Shown in pieces: positions 1 to 8,790 of a stretch of DNA of 64,000 nt (position 1 is its first letter; each line of letters begins with the position of its first letter). Where the stretch lies: the NCBI RefSeq assembly GCF_946998875.1, contig NZ_CAMQAY010000002.1, forward strand, positions 62,001 to 126,000, read 5' to 3'. Made by a program: the position numbers and the translations under genes. The DNA is from an uncultured Peptoniphilus sp. (lineage in GTDB: Bacteria > Bacillota > Clostridia > Tissierellales > Peptoniphilaceae). The notes beneath the pieces are model-generated. The model was not told where the DNA came from and searched no databases. It worked only from the letters and a program-made list of their open reading frames with translations.

Positions 1-39
1 TCCACAAGGGATAGGAGTTTCCCTATTAAATTTTTATAT

Positions 40-1758
40 TCAATTAATTTCTTCATTTAAACCCCACATTTCTAGTTCCCTTTGGTATCTATAAATACCA
101 GAAAATAATTCTCCCTTACTTATTTCTTCAAAACTTCCTTCTTCAGCAACTTTCTTATTGTCAAGATAGTAAATATAATCTGCCTGAAGGACTGTATTGA
201 GTCTATGAGTAATAAGAATTATGGTCATTTTTTCTTTTAATTTTTGTATAAGATTTAAAATCAAATCTTCTGATTCCTTATCTATATTTGAAATGGACTC
301 ATCTAAAATTAAAATCTTTGGTTCTTTCAAAAGTACCCTTCCTATTGCAAGCCTTTGTTTTTGTCCACCTGATAAGTTATTACCAGCACTTTCTAGGATG
401 CTATCTAATCCGCCTATATTTTTAAAGTAGGAATACAGACCAACTTCTTCTAAAACTTCTATTAACTTATCATCATCTGCATTTTTATTTGCAATTTTAA
501 GATTATATCTAAGGCTTTCCTTAAAGAAGTAAGGGTTATTGTCTACTAACATTATATTTTCATTTAAAGAATCATTTGAAATTTCACTTAAGCCATTGTA
601 AAGTATTTCTCCATCATAATTCCTTTGAAATCCTGCAACTAATTTTGCAAGAGTAGACTTTCCACAACCACTTTCTCCTACTATAGCTGTTATTTTTTTA
701 GATTTAATCTTCATATTTAAGTCTTTTAAAATTTCCTTTTCTCCGTAAGAAAAACTTAAATTTTTTACTTCTAAATCTACTTTCTCATCCTTTAGTACAT
801 CTTCAAAATCTTCTATACTTTCTATTTCTAAAATTTTAAAGAGAGAATTAGCTGCTGTAATCCCATTCATTGCCACATGAAAAAGTGCCCCTAGCCTTCT
901 TAAGGGTAAGAAAAATTCTTGACTTAATAGTATAAAAGAAAAGGCTGCAAAGACAGAAAGCTGACCCTTGGAATAATAATAGATGGATAAGATAATTCCC
1001 AAGGCTGATCCTGCATAAGAAATTAAGTCTAAGACCGTAATATTATTTAGTTGCATCATGAGAAGCTTCATGGTTTTGACCCTAAAGTCTTCTGCCTTCT
1101 CATTTAGTAGGTCATTGTAATCTTCATCTGCATTAAAAACTTCTAAACTTGTTAAGCCATATAGGAAGTCTATAAAAACTTCTGACAGATTTGTATATGA
1201 TTTCCAATAAGTTTTTACAACTTTTTTTGCAAGTTTTTGTACCATCATTATTGCAAGAGGTATTAGTGGTATTAATAAAAGCATTATTATTGCAATTTTG
1301 AAATCTAAAAAAGAAAGTATAAAAAATAAAATTAGAGGTCCTATTAAGGAAAATAGAAGTTGCGGCAATAGAGCAGAGTAAAATAAGTTGAGTTGTTCTA
1401 TTCCCTCTACACCTAAATTTATAACTTCCGAAATAGAAATTTTGCTTCCATACTCCATCTTAAAAGAAAAAACCTTCTTAATTAGTCTTTCTCTTAAGGT
1501 GTTTTTAATCCTATAGGAAGCCTTGTAAGATATACTAGCTTCTATTTTTATTAAGAAAATATTTAGTCCAATTATTAGGAGCATAAATAAAATAAATTTG
1601 CTCCCACTAAAGCTTGAACTAATTAAAGCTTCTATAGACTTGCCTATTAAAAAAATCATGGCAACATTAGTTGTCATTTGTATAATTTTTATAAGTAAAA
1701 GCTTTAAAATTTGTATTTTCTCGCTCTTTAACTCATTAAATAATTTTTTGTTAAACAT
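40..1758 (-). CDS. ABC transporter, fused permease and ATPase
   Basis: A 572-residue half-transporter. The N-terminal half has about six hydrophobic membrane spans; the C-terminal half is an ABC ATPase with Walker A (GESGCGKST), signature LSGGQKQR, Walker B ending ILILDES and the H-loop ITHR. Export-type half-transporters of this build work as dimers in the cytoplasmic membrane, so a partner gene may lie beyond the window start. It sits 2 bp downstream of a DUF454 gene, so the two are probably co-transcribed. The resemblance is to CydCD and siderophore-type (YbtP/IrtA-like) half-transporters; the cargo cannot be read from sequence. A Fur-like site upstream of the pair hints at a metal link, which is inference. 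Confidence 0.85.
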   Translation of the reverse strand: MFNKKLFNELKSEKIQILKLLLIKIIQMTTNVAMIFLIGKSIEALISSSFSGSKFILFMLLIIGLNIFLIKIEASISYKASYRIKNTLRERLIKKVFSFKMEYGSKISISEVINLGVEGIEQLNLFYSALLPQLLFSLIGPLILFFILSFLDFKIAIIMLLLIPLIPLAIMMVQKLAKKVVKTYWKSYTNLSEVFIDFLYGLTSLEVFNADEDYNDLLNEKAEDFRVKTMKLLMMQLNNITVLDLISYAGSALGIILSIYYYSKGQLSVFAAFSFILLSQEFFLPLRRLGALFHVAMNGITAANSLFKILEIESIEDFEDVLKDEKVDLEVKNLSFSYGEKEILKDLNMKIKSKKITAIVGESGCGKSTLAKLVAGFQRNYDGEILYNGLSEISNDSLNENIMLVDNNPYFFKESLRYNLKIANKNADDDKLIEVLEEVGLYSYFKNIGGLDSILESAGNNLSGGQKQRLAIGRVLLKEPKILILDESISNIDKESEDLILNLIQKLKEKMTIILITHRLNTVLQADYIYYLDNKKVAEEGSFEEISKGELFSGIYRYQRELEMWGLNEEIN

Positions 1759-1760
1759 TT

Positions 1761-2123
1761 CTACTCCTTGATAGTCTTAATCTTAAAAATAAAATATATG
1801 TAGTGAAAAATTAACACTAATAAAAGTGTAATTCTCGCATGTAAGTTGTTCACTAAACAAAATGATATGCCAAGAAAAATAGTGATAGTCATAAGAATCT
1901 TTATCTTTCTCTCTTTTGTCATTCCACTCTTATTTTTTATTGGCTCAATATTATCCTTGTATAATTTAGTAGAAATAAAATACTCATTAAATTTTTTTGA
2001 ACTTCTGGAAAAGCAATATGTTGCCAGTAACAAAAAGGGAGTTGCAGGTAATAAAGGCAAATATATACCAAATATTCCAATCCCCAAAAAAATAAATCCA
2101 AATATTAAAAATAAAATTTTCAA
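1761..2123 (-). CDS. DUF454 (YbaN-like) small membrane protein
   Basis: A 120-residue protein with an N-terminal glycine-rich hydrophobic stretch (GFIFLGIGIFGIYLPLLPAT) typical of the DUF454/YbaN family, and two more hydrophobic segments near the C-terminus. The start is a TTG codon preceded by GGAGG at a 6-nt spacing; no ATG or GTG fits that ribosome binding site better. The function of DUF454 is unknown. It is the first gene of a two-gene unit with the ABC half-transporter. Confidence 0.8.
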   Translation of the reverse strand: MKILFLIFGFIFLGIGIFGIYLPLLPATPFLLLATYCFSRSSKKFNEYFISTKLYKDNIEPIKNKSGMTKERKIKILMTITIFLGISFCLVNNLHARITLLLVLIFHYIYFIFKIKTIKE

Positions 2124-2200
2124 TTATATCCTCCTTAATTTTGATTTTTGTATTTTTCAAAATAAATACTAACAAAGAAATTTTTATAAGTAAACAATAT

Positions 2201-2215
2201 TGATATCGAATATCA
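2201..2215. promoter_or_regulatory. Fur-like 7-1-7 operator candidate
   Basis: The 15-mer TGATATCGAATATCA is a near-perfect inverted repeat around a central base. It resembles the Gram-positive Fur box TGATAATNATTATCA at 11 of 14 defined positions. It lies about 80 bp upstream of the DUF454 gene, where the -35 region of a promoter with TATAAA as -10 would fall. Binding by Fur, or by another Fur-family protein, is inference. Confidence 0.4.
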
Positions 2216-2310
2216 TTTTGTTTTTATTAAATATATTCATTTTTTTGTGATATATGTTGATTTATAGGGACTAGACCCTTGTTAACTACAGTTAATTTTT
2301 TATATAATTC

Positions 2311-2345
2311 AAGCCAAAAAAATAAGGCCCTGGTTTCCCAGAGCC
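2311..2345 (-). terminator. Rho-independent terminator of ileS
   Basis: An 8-bp G+C-rich stem with one G-U pair (2326-2333 with 2338-2345) and a GAAA tetraloop on the transcript, followed on the minus strand by a T-rich run. It lies 14 bp past the ileS stop codon. Confidence 0.85.
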
Positions 2346-2359
2346 CTACTTTAATTAAA

Positions 2360-5300
2360 TTACATTTTTTCTATTGCAATTTTAATGTCGTGACCATTTA
2401 GGTTTTCTACTTCTGCATCAACATCAGCCTTTACTAATTCTTTTGCCAAGGTTTCTGTCTTTATAAATTCTTCTTCAGAAGCAAGAGCCTTTTCTACTTC
2501 TTCGTCAGACTTATAAGTTATCTTAATATTGTCTAAGATGTCTAAATCTTTTTTCTTTCTAAGTTGTTGAATCTTTGATACAAACTCTCTTACATATCCT
2601 TCATTTAGAAGTTCATCGTTTAGTTCAGTGTCTAAGATTACGAAAAGATTATTTTCCATAACCACATCAAAGCCTTCTTTTGCACTGATTTTTACTTCAA
2701 CATAATCTTTTTTAATTTCAGTTTCTTCTCCACCGATTTCAAGCTTTACATCGCCATCATTTAATTTAGCAAGAAGTTCTTTTGCATCAGTTTCTCTTAA
2801 ATATTTTCCAAAATCTTTAACCTTTGATCCTAAAATACTTCCGCAAACTCTAAAGTTTGGTTTAAGTTCAAATTCCATATATTCAGAAAGATTTTCTTCG
2901 AAGTCAACATCTTTTACATTTAGTTCTTCCTTCATTAAATCAGTTAAATCGCCAATAATTTCCTTGTACTTGCCGTCGATTATAACCTTTGAAAGTGGTT
3001 GTCTAACCTTGATTTTAGCTTCTTCTCTTGATGCCCTTCCTAGTGTTACAAGATCTCTTACTAAATCCATTTTTTCTTCAACCTTGTCGTTAATCATATT
3101 TTCGTCATAAGTTGGATAGTCTGTCAAGTGAACAGATTCTTCATCAGTTAGTGACTTAAATAATTCTTCTGAAATAAATGGAACTATTGGTGCAATTAAT
3201 TTTGTAACGCCAAGTAAAACTTCGTAAGTTGTCTTATAAACTGCAAGCTTAGTGTTGTCCTTATCTGTTTTCCAAAATCTTCTTCTATTTCTTCTGATAT
3301 ACCAGTTAGAAACATCTTCTATTACAAATTCTTGGATTTCTCTTACAACCTTTGTAAGTTCAAAGACTTCCATGTCTTCTCTTACAGTTTTTACAAGTCT
3401 ATTGTATTTTGAAAGTAACCATTTGTCGATTTCTTCTAAATCATCATAGCTTACCTTGTGATCTCTTGGGTCAATGTTATCTGTATTGGCATATAGACTA
3501 AAGAAGTTGTAAGTGTTTCTTAGTGACCTAAAGAATTTTGATTCAATTTCACGAAGTCCATCTTCGTCAAATTTTGTTGGAGTCCATGGTGGTGATACAT
3601 AAAGTAGATACCACCTAACAACATCGGCACCATACTTGTCAAAGAGCTCAAAAGGTGCAACTGTGTTTCCTCTTGACTTTGACATCTTCTTTCCTTCTTT
3701 GTCTAGTATAAGGTCATTTACAAGAACATTTTTATAAGGACTTTTGCCAGTCATATAAGTTGAAATTGCAAGAAGTGAATAGAACCAACCTCTAGTTTGG
3801 TCAATACCTTCAGAAATAAAGTCAGCTGGGAATAATTCATCAAAGTTGTCCTTATTTTCAAATGGATAATGCCATTGAGCAAAAGGCATTGCTCCAGAGT
3901 CAAACCAAACGTCAATTACATCAGGTTCTCTTGTCATTTCTTTGCCACACTTAGGACATTTTAGGTGAATGTCATCTACATAAGGTCTGTGAAGTTCCAC
4001 ATCAGCTGGCACATCTTCAACAGCCTTATTTCTAAGATCTTCAATTGAGCCAACTGACTCAGTGTGACCACATTCACATCTCCAAATTGGAAGTGGTGTT
4101 CCCCAATATCTTGATCTTGAAATTGCCCAGTCATTTAAATTTTCTAGCCAGTTGCCAAATCTCTTTTCACCAACAAAGTCTGGGAACCAATTTACACCAT
4201 TGTTGTTTTCAATTAATTTATCCTTAAACTTTGTAACTTCAATGTACCATGATGGATGAGCGTAATAAATTAATGGAGTGTGACATCTCCAGCAGTGTGG
4301 ATAGTTGTGAACTACTTTTTGTTTTGAGAACATCAAGTCATTGTCCATTAAATAGTGAAGTACATCGTGGTCTGCATCAATTACAAATTGACCCTTCCAA
4401 GGTGTGTCTGTAAATTTACCTTCTTCATCAACTGGTTTTAACATTGGAAGGTCGTAACCCCTAGCAGTTTGGTAGTCATCTTCACCAAAGGCAGGTGCAA
4501 TGTGAACAATTCCAGTACCATCTTCAGTTGTTACATAGTCAGCACAGATTACATAAAAGGCCTTCTTGTCTGGTTCTAAGAATTTAAGAAGTTGTTCATA
4601 TTCCATGTACTCTAAATCTTTTCCAAGGAATTCTTCTATAACTTCAAATTCATCATCTTTAAATACAGCCTTAGCAAGTGGTTTAGCAAGATAATAAATA
4701 TTGCCATCAGCGTGTTTTACTTTTATATATTCAACCTTTGGATTGACAGCAAGGGCAACATTTGATGGAAGAGTCCAAGGAGTAGTTGTCCATGCCAAGA
4801 AATATTCATTTTCTTTGTCCTTTAATTTAAATTTACAAGTTGCAGTAGTTGTCTTAATTTCTTCATAACCTTGTGCAACTTCGTGAGATGCAAGACCAGT
4901 TCCGCATCTTGGGCAGTAAGGAACTATTTTATGTCCTTCATAAATTAGTCCATCTTTAAACATCTTGTCTAGTATATGCCAAACTGATTCAATATAAGTA
5001 TTTTCAAGAGTGATGTATGGGTGGTCTAAGTCGATAAGATAGCCCATTCTCCTAGTAAGTGTTCTCCATTCTTTTTCGTATTCAAAAACAGATTCCTTAC
5101 ATTTTTTGTTAAAATCTTCAACTCCATAGGACTCTATATCTTGCTTGTTATGAAGACCAAGTTTCTTTTCTACTTCAATTTCTACAGGAAGACCATGTGT
5201 ATCCCAGCCTGCTTTTCTCTTAACCTTATATCCAAGCATTGTATGATATCTGCAAGTTAAGTCCTTTAAAGTTCTAGCCATGACATGGTGAATGCCTGGC

Positions 5301-5461
5301 TTACCATTTGCAGTTGGAGGTCCTTCGTAAAAGATATAACTTTCACCATCTTCTCTCGATTCTACAGATTTGTGTAAAAGGTCGATTTTATCCCAAAATT
5401 TTGAGATTTCTTCTTCCCTTACACTAACCTTATCCTTAGATAATTCTTTAAAATTTTTCAT
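2360..5461 (-). CDS. ileS: Isoleucyl-tRNA synthetase, type 2 (IleRS2-like)
   Basis: A class I aminoacyl-tRNA synthetase charging tRNA-Ile. The catalytic signature appears near residue 50 (GPPTANGKPGIHHV) and KMSKS follows EGK around residue 600. Between them lies the CP1 editing domain, and the tRNA-binding anticodon domain follows. At 1033 residues it is longer than the usual bacterial type 1 enzyme (about 920) and has no C-terminal four-cysteine zinc finger. That is the build of the eukaryote-like type 2 enzyme, which is often naturally mupirocin-tolerant. The CxxC pairs (CPRCG, CHTC-like, CPKCG) are internal. It is transcribed alone behind a T-box leader with its own terminator. Confidence 0.97.
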   Translation of the reverse strand: MKNFKELSKDKVSVREEEISKFWDKIDLLHKSVESREDGESYIFYEGPPTANGKPGIHHVMARTLKDLTCRYHTMLGYKVKRKAGWDTHGLPVEIEVEKKLGLHNKQDIESYGVEDFNKKCKESVFEYEKEWRTLTRRMGYLIDLDHPYITLENTYIESVWHILDKMFKDGLIYEGHKIVPYCPRCGTGLASHEVAQGYEEIKTTTATCKFKLKDKENEYFLAWTTTPWTLPSNVALAVNPKVEYIKVKHADGNIYYLAKPLAKAVFKDDEFEVIEEFLGKDLEYMEYEQLLKFLEPDKKAFYVICADYVTTEDGTGIVHIAPAFGEDDYQTARGYDLPMLKPVDEEGKFTDTPWKGQFVIDADHDVLHYLMDNDLMFSKQKVVHNYPHCWRCHTPLIYYAHPSWYIEVTKFKDKLIENNNGVNWFPDFVGEKRFGNWLENLNDWAISRSRYWGTPLPIWRCECGHTESVGSIEDLRNKAVEDVPADVELHRPYVDDIHLKCPKCGKEMTREPDVIDVWFDSGAMPFAQWHYPFENKDNFDELFPADFISEGIDQTRGWFYSLLAISTYMTGKSPYKNVLVNDLILDKEGKKMSKSRGNTVAPFELFDKYGADVVRWYLLYVSPPWTPTKFDEDGLREIESKFFRSLRNTYNFFSLYANTDNIDPRDHKVSYDDLEEIDKWLLSKYNRLVKTVREDMEVFELTKVVREIQEFVIEDVSNWYIRRNRRRFWKTDKDNTKLAVYKTTYEVLLGVTKLIAPIVPFISEELFKSLTDEESVHLTDYPTYDENMINDKVEEKMDLVRDLVTLGRASREEAKIKVRQPLSKVIIDGKYKEIIGDLTDLMKEELNVKDVDFEENLSEYMEFELKPNFRVCGSILGSKVKDFGKYLRETDAKELLAKLNDGDVKLEIGGEETEIKKDYVEVKISAKEGFDVVMENNLFVILDTELNDELLNEGYVREFVSKIQQLRKKKDLDILDNIKITYKSDEEVEKALASEEEFIKTETLAKELVKADVDAEVENLNGHDIKIAIEKM

Positions 5462-5490
5462 CTAAAACTCCTTATTCTTCCTAAATTTTT

Positions 5491-5697
5491 ATAAAAAAAG
5501 TCCCCTCTCAAATGAGAAGGGACGAACTAGCCGCGGTACCACCCTAATTATAGGTAACTATCACTTAATTTTTTAACGCAAATACGCAAAGGCTTTTGAC
5601 CTTTGAGCTCCGAGGTGATCTATAAATTTCTAAAACACAGTTTCGCACCAGACAACTGCTCTCTTAGTTTCTTAAAACTTACCGTCCTCATCAAAGC
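5491..5697 (-). promoter_or_regulatory. T-box leader (tRNA-Ile sensing riboswitch) of ileS
   Basis: On the minus strand the leader contains the conserved T-box AGGGTGGTACCGCGG (5531-5545), preceded by long stem structures and followed by a terminator hairpin (5500-5523) with a T-run. The likely specifier triplet is ATC at 5617-5619, which matches isoleucine. Uncharged tRNA-Ile would pair with the T-box and prevent terminator formation. The leader starts at the rrf2 stop codon, so its promoter must overlap the 3' end of rrf2 (TATATA is visible there) or come from read-through. Confidence 0.95.
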
Positions 5698-6105
5698 TTA
5701 TATAAAATTGTCAATTGTTTGGTTTTTAAACATTTTAATGATGTTTGATTGCATCATAGCAAGTGTAGTGTGGAATTTGCAGTTTTTTACATCACTAACT
5801 TTGTTTTTGTTACAAAAGTTATCACCTTGCAAGCACCTATTGATAACAATAGGACCATCTACTGCTACAAGTACATCGTACAGTGTTACCTCTTCTTTTG
5901 GTTTTTTCAGATAGTATCCACCCTTAGAACCTCTTTTTGCATCAGTTATTCCTGCCAAATTTAATTTTCTAAGTATTCTAAGAGTAAATCTCTTTGTAAC
6001 GCCTTCACTTTCAGCAATTTGTGGCGCTCCAACTACTTTACCCTCGTTCTTAGCAAGATAACTTACAATCCTAAAGGCATAATCTGTTTCTTGTGTTATT
6101 CTCAT
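5698..6105 (-). CDS. Rrf2 family transcriptional regulator
   Basis: A 135-residue winged helix-turn-helix regulator. The N-terminus (MRITQETDYAFRIVSYLA) is the standard Rrf2 start. Three cysteines at residues 91, 98 and 109 match the iron-sulfur ligand region of IscR and NsrR, so a redox or cluster-sensing role is likely. It lies 35 bp downstream of a SAF-domain oxidoreductase on the same strand. No cysteine desulfurase gene is adjacent, so its target genes are not evident. Confidence 0.9.
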   Translation of the reverse strand: MRITQETDYAFRIVSYLAKNEGKVVGAPQIAESEGVTKRFTLRILRKLNLAGITDAKRGSKGGYYLKKPKEEVTLYDVLVAVDGPIVINRCLQGDNFCNKNKVSDVKNCKFHTTLAMMQSNIIKMFKNQTIDNFI

Positions 6106-6140
6106 ATCATCACCTATTGCGAATATTATATCAGATTTGT

Positions 6141-7418
6141 TTACTTTTTGAAATACTTATCTTGTTTTTTTCTCAATTTCACTATTTCTGCAGCCTCATT
6201 TAAGGACAAATCTTCATAAGTGAGAAGGCTTCCCTTTTTAATGTCTTTATTTGCATAGGCACCTTCAGTTACAATTCCTATTGGCACATGATTTCCCTCT
6301 ACTTGTGCTTTTTTTGTTTCAAGAGTTCCAAAAATCATTTCTCCGCCAATAGAATCAAGTTTCTCGCCTTTTTTTATATCTCTTTTAGCAACTGCCACTG
6401 TTTCTGCATAGGGTTCTCCCATTGGTGCAATAGATGCATCTCTTAGGACAACAGCCTTTATTATAGAGACAATAGTCTCAATGCTAGTCAAGTGATAAGG
6501 TCTATATATTGTATAAGTTGGTCCTTGACCCATAGAAAGATATTTCATTTCTTCATCTATAATATTAGATTTTGCTTTTACAACAGCAAAGACTCCTGGA
6601 GCAATTCCTGTAGCAAAATCTACAACTCCGTAGGAATTTAAAATCCCGCCATCTTCTTTTAATTTGTAGTCATCTGCGATTTTCTTTGGACTAGTTTCTA
6701 CAAAGTGGCATCCTCTAATGTCTGGCACAAAACCAAGGGCATTACATACAGAATTAAGTTCAATCATAGTATTAGTTCCATCAACAAAAGATGTGAGCAT
6801 TCTTGGATTGATTCCCTTTTTTTCTGCAGCTTCCTTTAAACTTTCTGGACTTGCATAATTATTTAATTCATTATTTTTTCCCTTGCCAAGGACTAAAACA
6901 TCAAAGCCACAATTTTTTGCAAATTCATAAATTTCTACAATTGCACCAGGTTCGTCACCCTTAGTTCCAGAGTAGACTAGTCCCTTTTCATCAGCCATAA
7001 CCTTAAGAATTGGACCAACTGTAGCATCCATTTCCACATTTAGGCTTACTATATCAACACCATTTTCTATTGCAGCAAGAGATAATTTTGTTCCCGTTTC
7101 TGTGTCGCCTGTGCAATCTACTAGGCAATCTACAAGAGTCGCCGCAATTAAATTATTAGTAGTAGCTATATATTTTTTTTCTTTTAAAAGTTTTTTTGCA
7201 TCTTCCAAATCATCTGTAAAGGCACAATCTCTTTCATCTATATTTGCTGAATCTATTGCATTTTTAAGTGTAACTTTATTTCTTGATGAAAAAACTATGG
7301 GATAAAAATTTTCATTTTGACTTAACAATGTAAATAGCGATGTGCCCATTATACCTGAGCCCACTATTCCAACAGAAATATTCCCATATTCCTTTAATTT
7401 TTTCTGTAAGTAAAACAT
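6141..7418 (-). CDS. Homoserine dehydrogenase-like oxidoreductase with C-terminal SAF domain
   Basis: A 425-residue protein with an N-terminal Rossmann fold (VGIVGSGIMGTSLF, residues 17-30) and a C-terminal SAF-like domain (from about residue 345: VAKRDIKKGEKLD ... DIKKGSLLTYEDLSL). This is the COG4091 predicted homoserine dehydrogenase-like family. The SAF part resembles antifreeze and sialic-acid-synthase C-terminal domains. The true substrate is unknown, because members lack the full catalytic domain of threonine-pathway homoserine dehydrogenase. It is followed by the Rrf2 regulator. Confidence 0.8.
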   Translation of the reverse strand: MFYLQKKLKEYGNISVGIVGSGIMGTSLFTLLSQNENFYPIVFSSRNKVTLKNAIDSANIDERDCAFTDDLEDAKKLLKEKKYIATTNNLIAATLVDCLVDCTGDTETGTKLSLAAIENGVDIVSLNVEMDATVGPILKVMADEKGLVYSGTKGDEPGAIVEIYEFAKNCGFDVLVLGKGKNNELNNYASPESLKEAAEKKGINPRMLTSFVDGTNTMIELNSVCNALGFVPDIRGCHFVETSPKKIADDYKLKEDGGILNSYGVVDFATGIAPGVFAVVKAKSNIIDEEMKYLSMGQGPTYTIYRPYHLTSIETIVSIIKAVVLRDASIAPMGEPYAETVAVAKRDIKKGEKLDSIGGEMIFGTLETKKAQVEGNHVPIGIVTEGAYANKDIKKGSLLTYEDLSLNEAAEIVKLRKKQDKYFKK

Positions 7419-7504
7419 TCTTCCTCCAAATTTTTATGAGTGATTAAAATTTTTTTACGCCAAAATTATTTTAATCTGAATTAACTTCTATTGCAAATAT
7501 TTTG

Positions 7505-8698
7505 TTAGTTTTTTGCACTTAGGATTTTGCCAAGTCTAAAACCAGAGGCAAAGGCAAAGTGCAAATTATAACCTCCACAGTCTCCATCAATATTAAGTGC
7601 TTCGCCAATAATATATAAATTCTCATATTTTTTTGTTGAGTAGTCATGACAATTTATTTGGCTTAAATCCACACCGCCTCTTGTCACTTGAGAATTTTTA
7701 AAACCTGTTGTGCCAATTACCTTAAAGCGAGACTTCAATAAAATTTCTATGATTTTTTGAAAATCTGTCATAGAAATCATATTCATGGCAATTTTTTTGT
7801 CTAAATTTAAATAATCAAGGATGTAGTGAATAAACTTTTTATCTACAATTCCCATTAAATATTCTTCAAGAGAAAAATCTGGGAACATATAGTATCTGCT
7901 GTAAAGCATATCTGATGTCTTTTCATCTACATTATTTATAAGGGGAACTTCAATAAAGTTATCTTCAGAAATATTTACAGACAAGTCTAAAATTGGTGGC
8001 CCACTTATCCCATAATTGGTAAATAAAATTTCTCCCCTTCTTCTATCGATTTCTTTATTTCCCTTAAATAATTTTGCCTCTCCAAGGACCTTTGTGCCAC
8101 TTAAATGTTTAAGGTACTTGGATTCTAATTTTACTTGAGTGAGAGCTGGCTTTAAGTCTGTTATCTTTAAGCCAAGTTTTTTTAGAATTTCAAAACTTCT
8201 CCCATCAGAGCCACTGGCTGGCATGGACTTTCCACCAAAGGCAGCTATGATTACATCAGCCTTAATTGTTTCACTATCAGTAATTACATCAAAGCCACTT
8301 TTGTTTTTTTTGATTTCTTTTACTTCAGTGCCAGTCCTAATGTCGATGCCTTTTTTTTCTAGCCAGTAGATTAAAATATTTAGGACAGAATTTGCTTTTA
8401 AGGTAAGAGGATAGACCCTATTGCCATCTGTGGTGGACTCAAGCCCCAAGACCTTAAAATAGTTTATCAAGTCTTCGTTGGAAAAATCCTTTAATGTCTC
8501 TTTCACAAAATCTTTTGAAGAATAATTTTCTTCTGACAAAACTAAATTTGTATAATTGCATCTGCCATTTCCTGTAGCCAAGAGTTTTTTTCCAATTCTT
8601 TCGTTTTTTTCTAATAATATTACCTTGTTATTTTCATTTTTTGCATTTATGGCAGCAACCATACCTGCTGGTCCTGCACCAATAATTATTATATTCAT
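7505..8698 (-). CDS. BaiN/HI0933-family FAD-dependent oxidoreductase
   Basis: A 397-residue flavoprotein with an N-terminal dinucleotide-binding motif (IIIGAGPAGMVAA), the family block GNGRCNYTNL near residue 60, and the C-terminal motif VTRGGV followed by GGYNLHFAFASGFRLG that closes the FAD site. The family is often annotated as aminoacetone oxidase or BaiN/RdsA flavoprotein. The physiological substrate is not established for most members. It is divergent from the pyrophosphatase gene, with 92 bp between them. Confidence 0.88.
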   Translation of the reverse strand: MNIIIIGAGPAGMVAAINAKNENNKVILLEKNERIGKKLLATGNGRCNYTNLVLSEENYSSKDFVKETLKDFSNEDLINYFKVLGLESTTDGNRVYPLTLKANSVLNILIYWLEKKGIDIRTGTEVKEIKKNKSGFDVITDSETIKADVIIAAFGGKSMPASGSDGRSFEILKKLGLKITDLKPALTQVKLESKYLKHLSGTKVLGEAKLFKGNKEIDRRRGEILFTNYGISGPPILDLSVNISEDNFIEVPLINNVDEKTSDMLYSRYYMFPDFSLEEYLMGIVDKKFIHYILDYLNLDKKIAMNMISMTDFQKIIEILLKSRFKVIGTTGFKNSQVTRGGVDLSQINCHDYSTKKYENLYIIGEALNIDGDCGGYNLHFAFASGFRLGKILSAKN

Positions 8699-8759
8699 AG
8701 TATCACAGATAAATTATATCCTAAAATTATAGAAATTTACAATAATTTAGAAAAAAGTA

Positions 8760-8768
8760 TGCTATAAT
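8760..8768 (+). promoter_or_regulatory. Extended -10 promoter element of the pyrophosphatase gene
   Basis: TGCTATAAT is a perfect extended -10 box (TGNTATAAT). It lies 22 bp upstream of the ATG and 12 bp before the ribosome binding site GGAGG. No good -35 is seen at 17 bp spacing, as expected for extended -10 promoters. Confidence 0.6.
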
Positions 8769-8790
8769 ATCAAAGAAATTTGGAGGAATT

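Noticed and set aside
5603..5914. A plus-strand frame of 103 codons across the T-box and rrf2
   Set aside because: It crosses the structured T-box leader and the antisense of rrf2; no start signal or family match.
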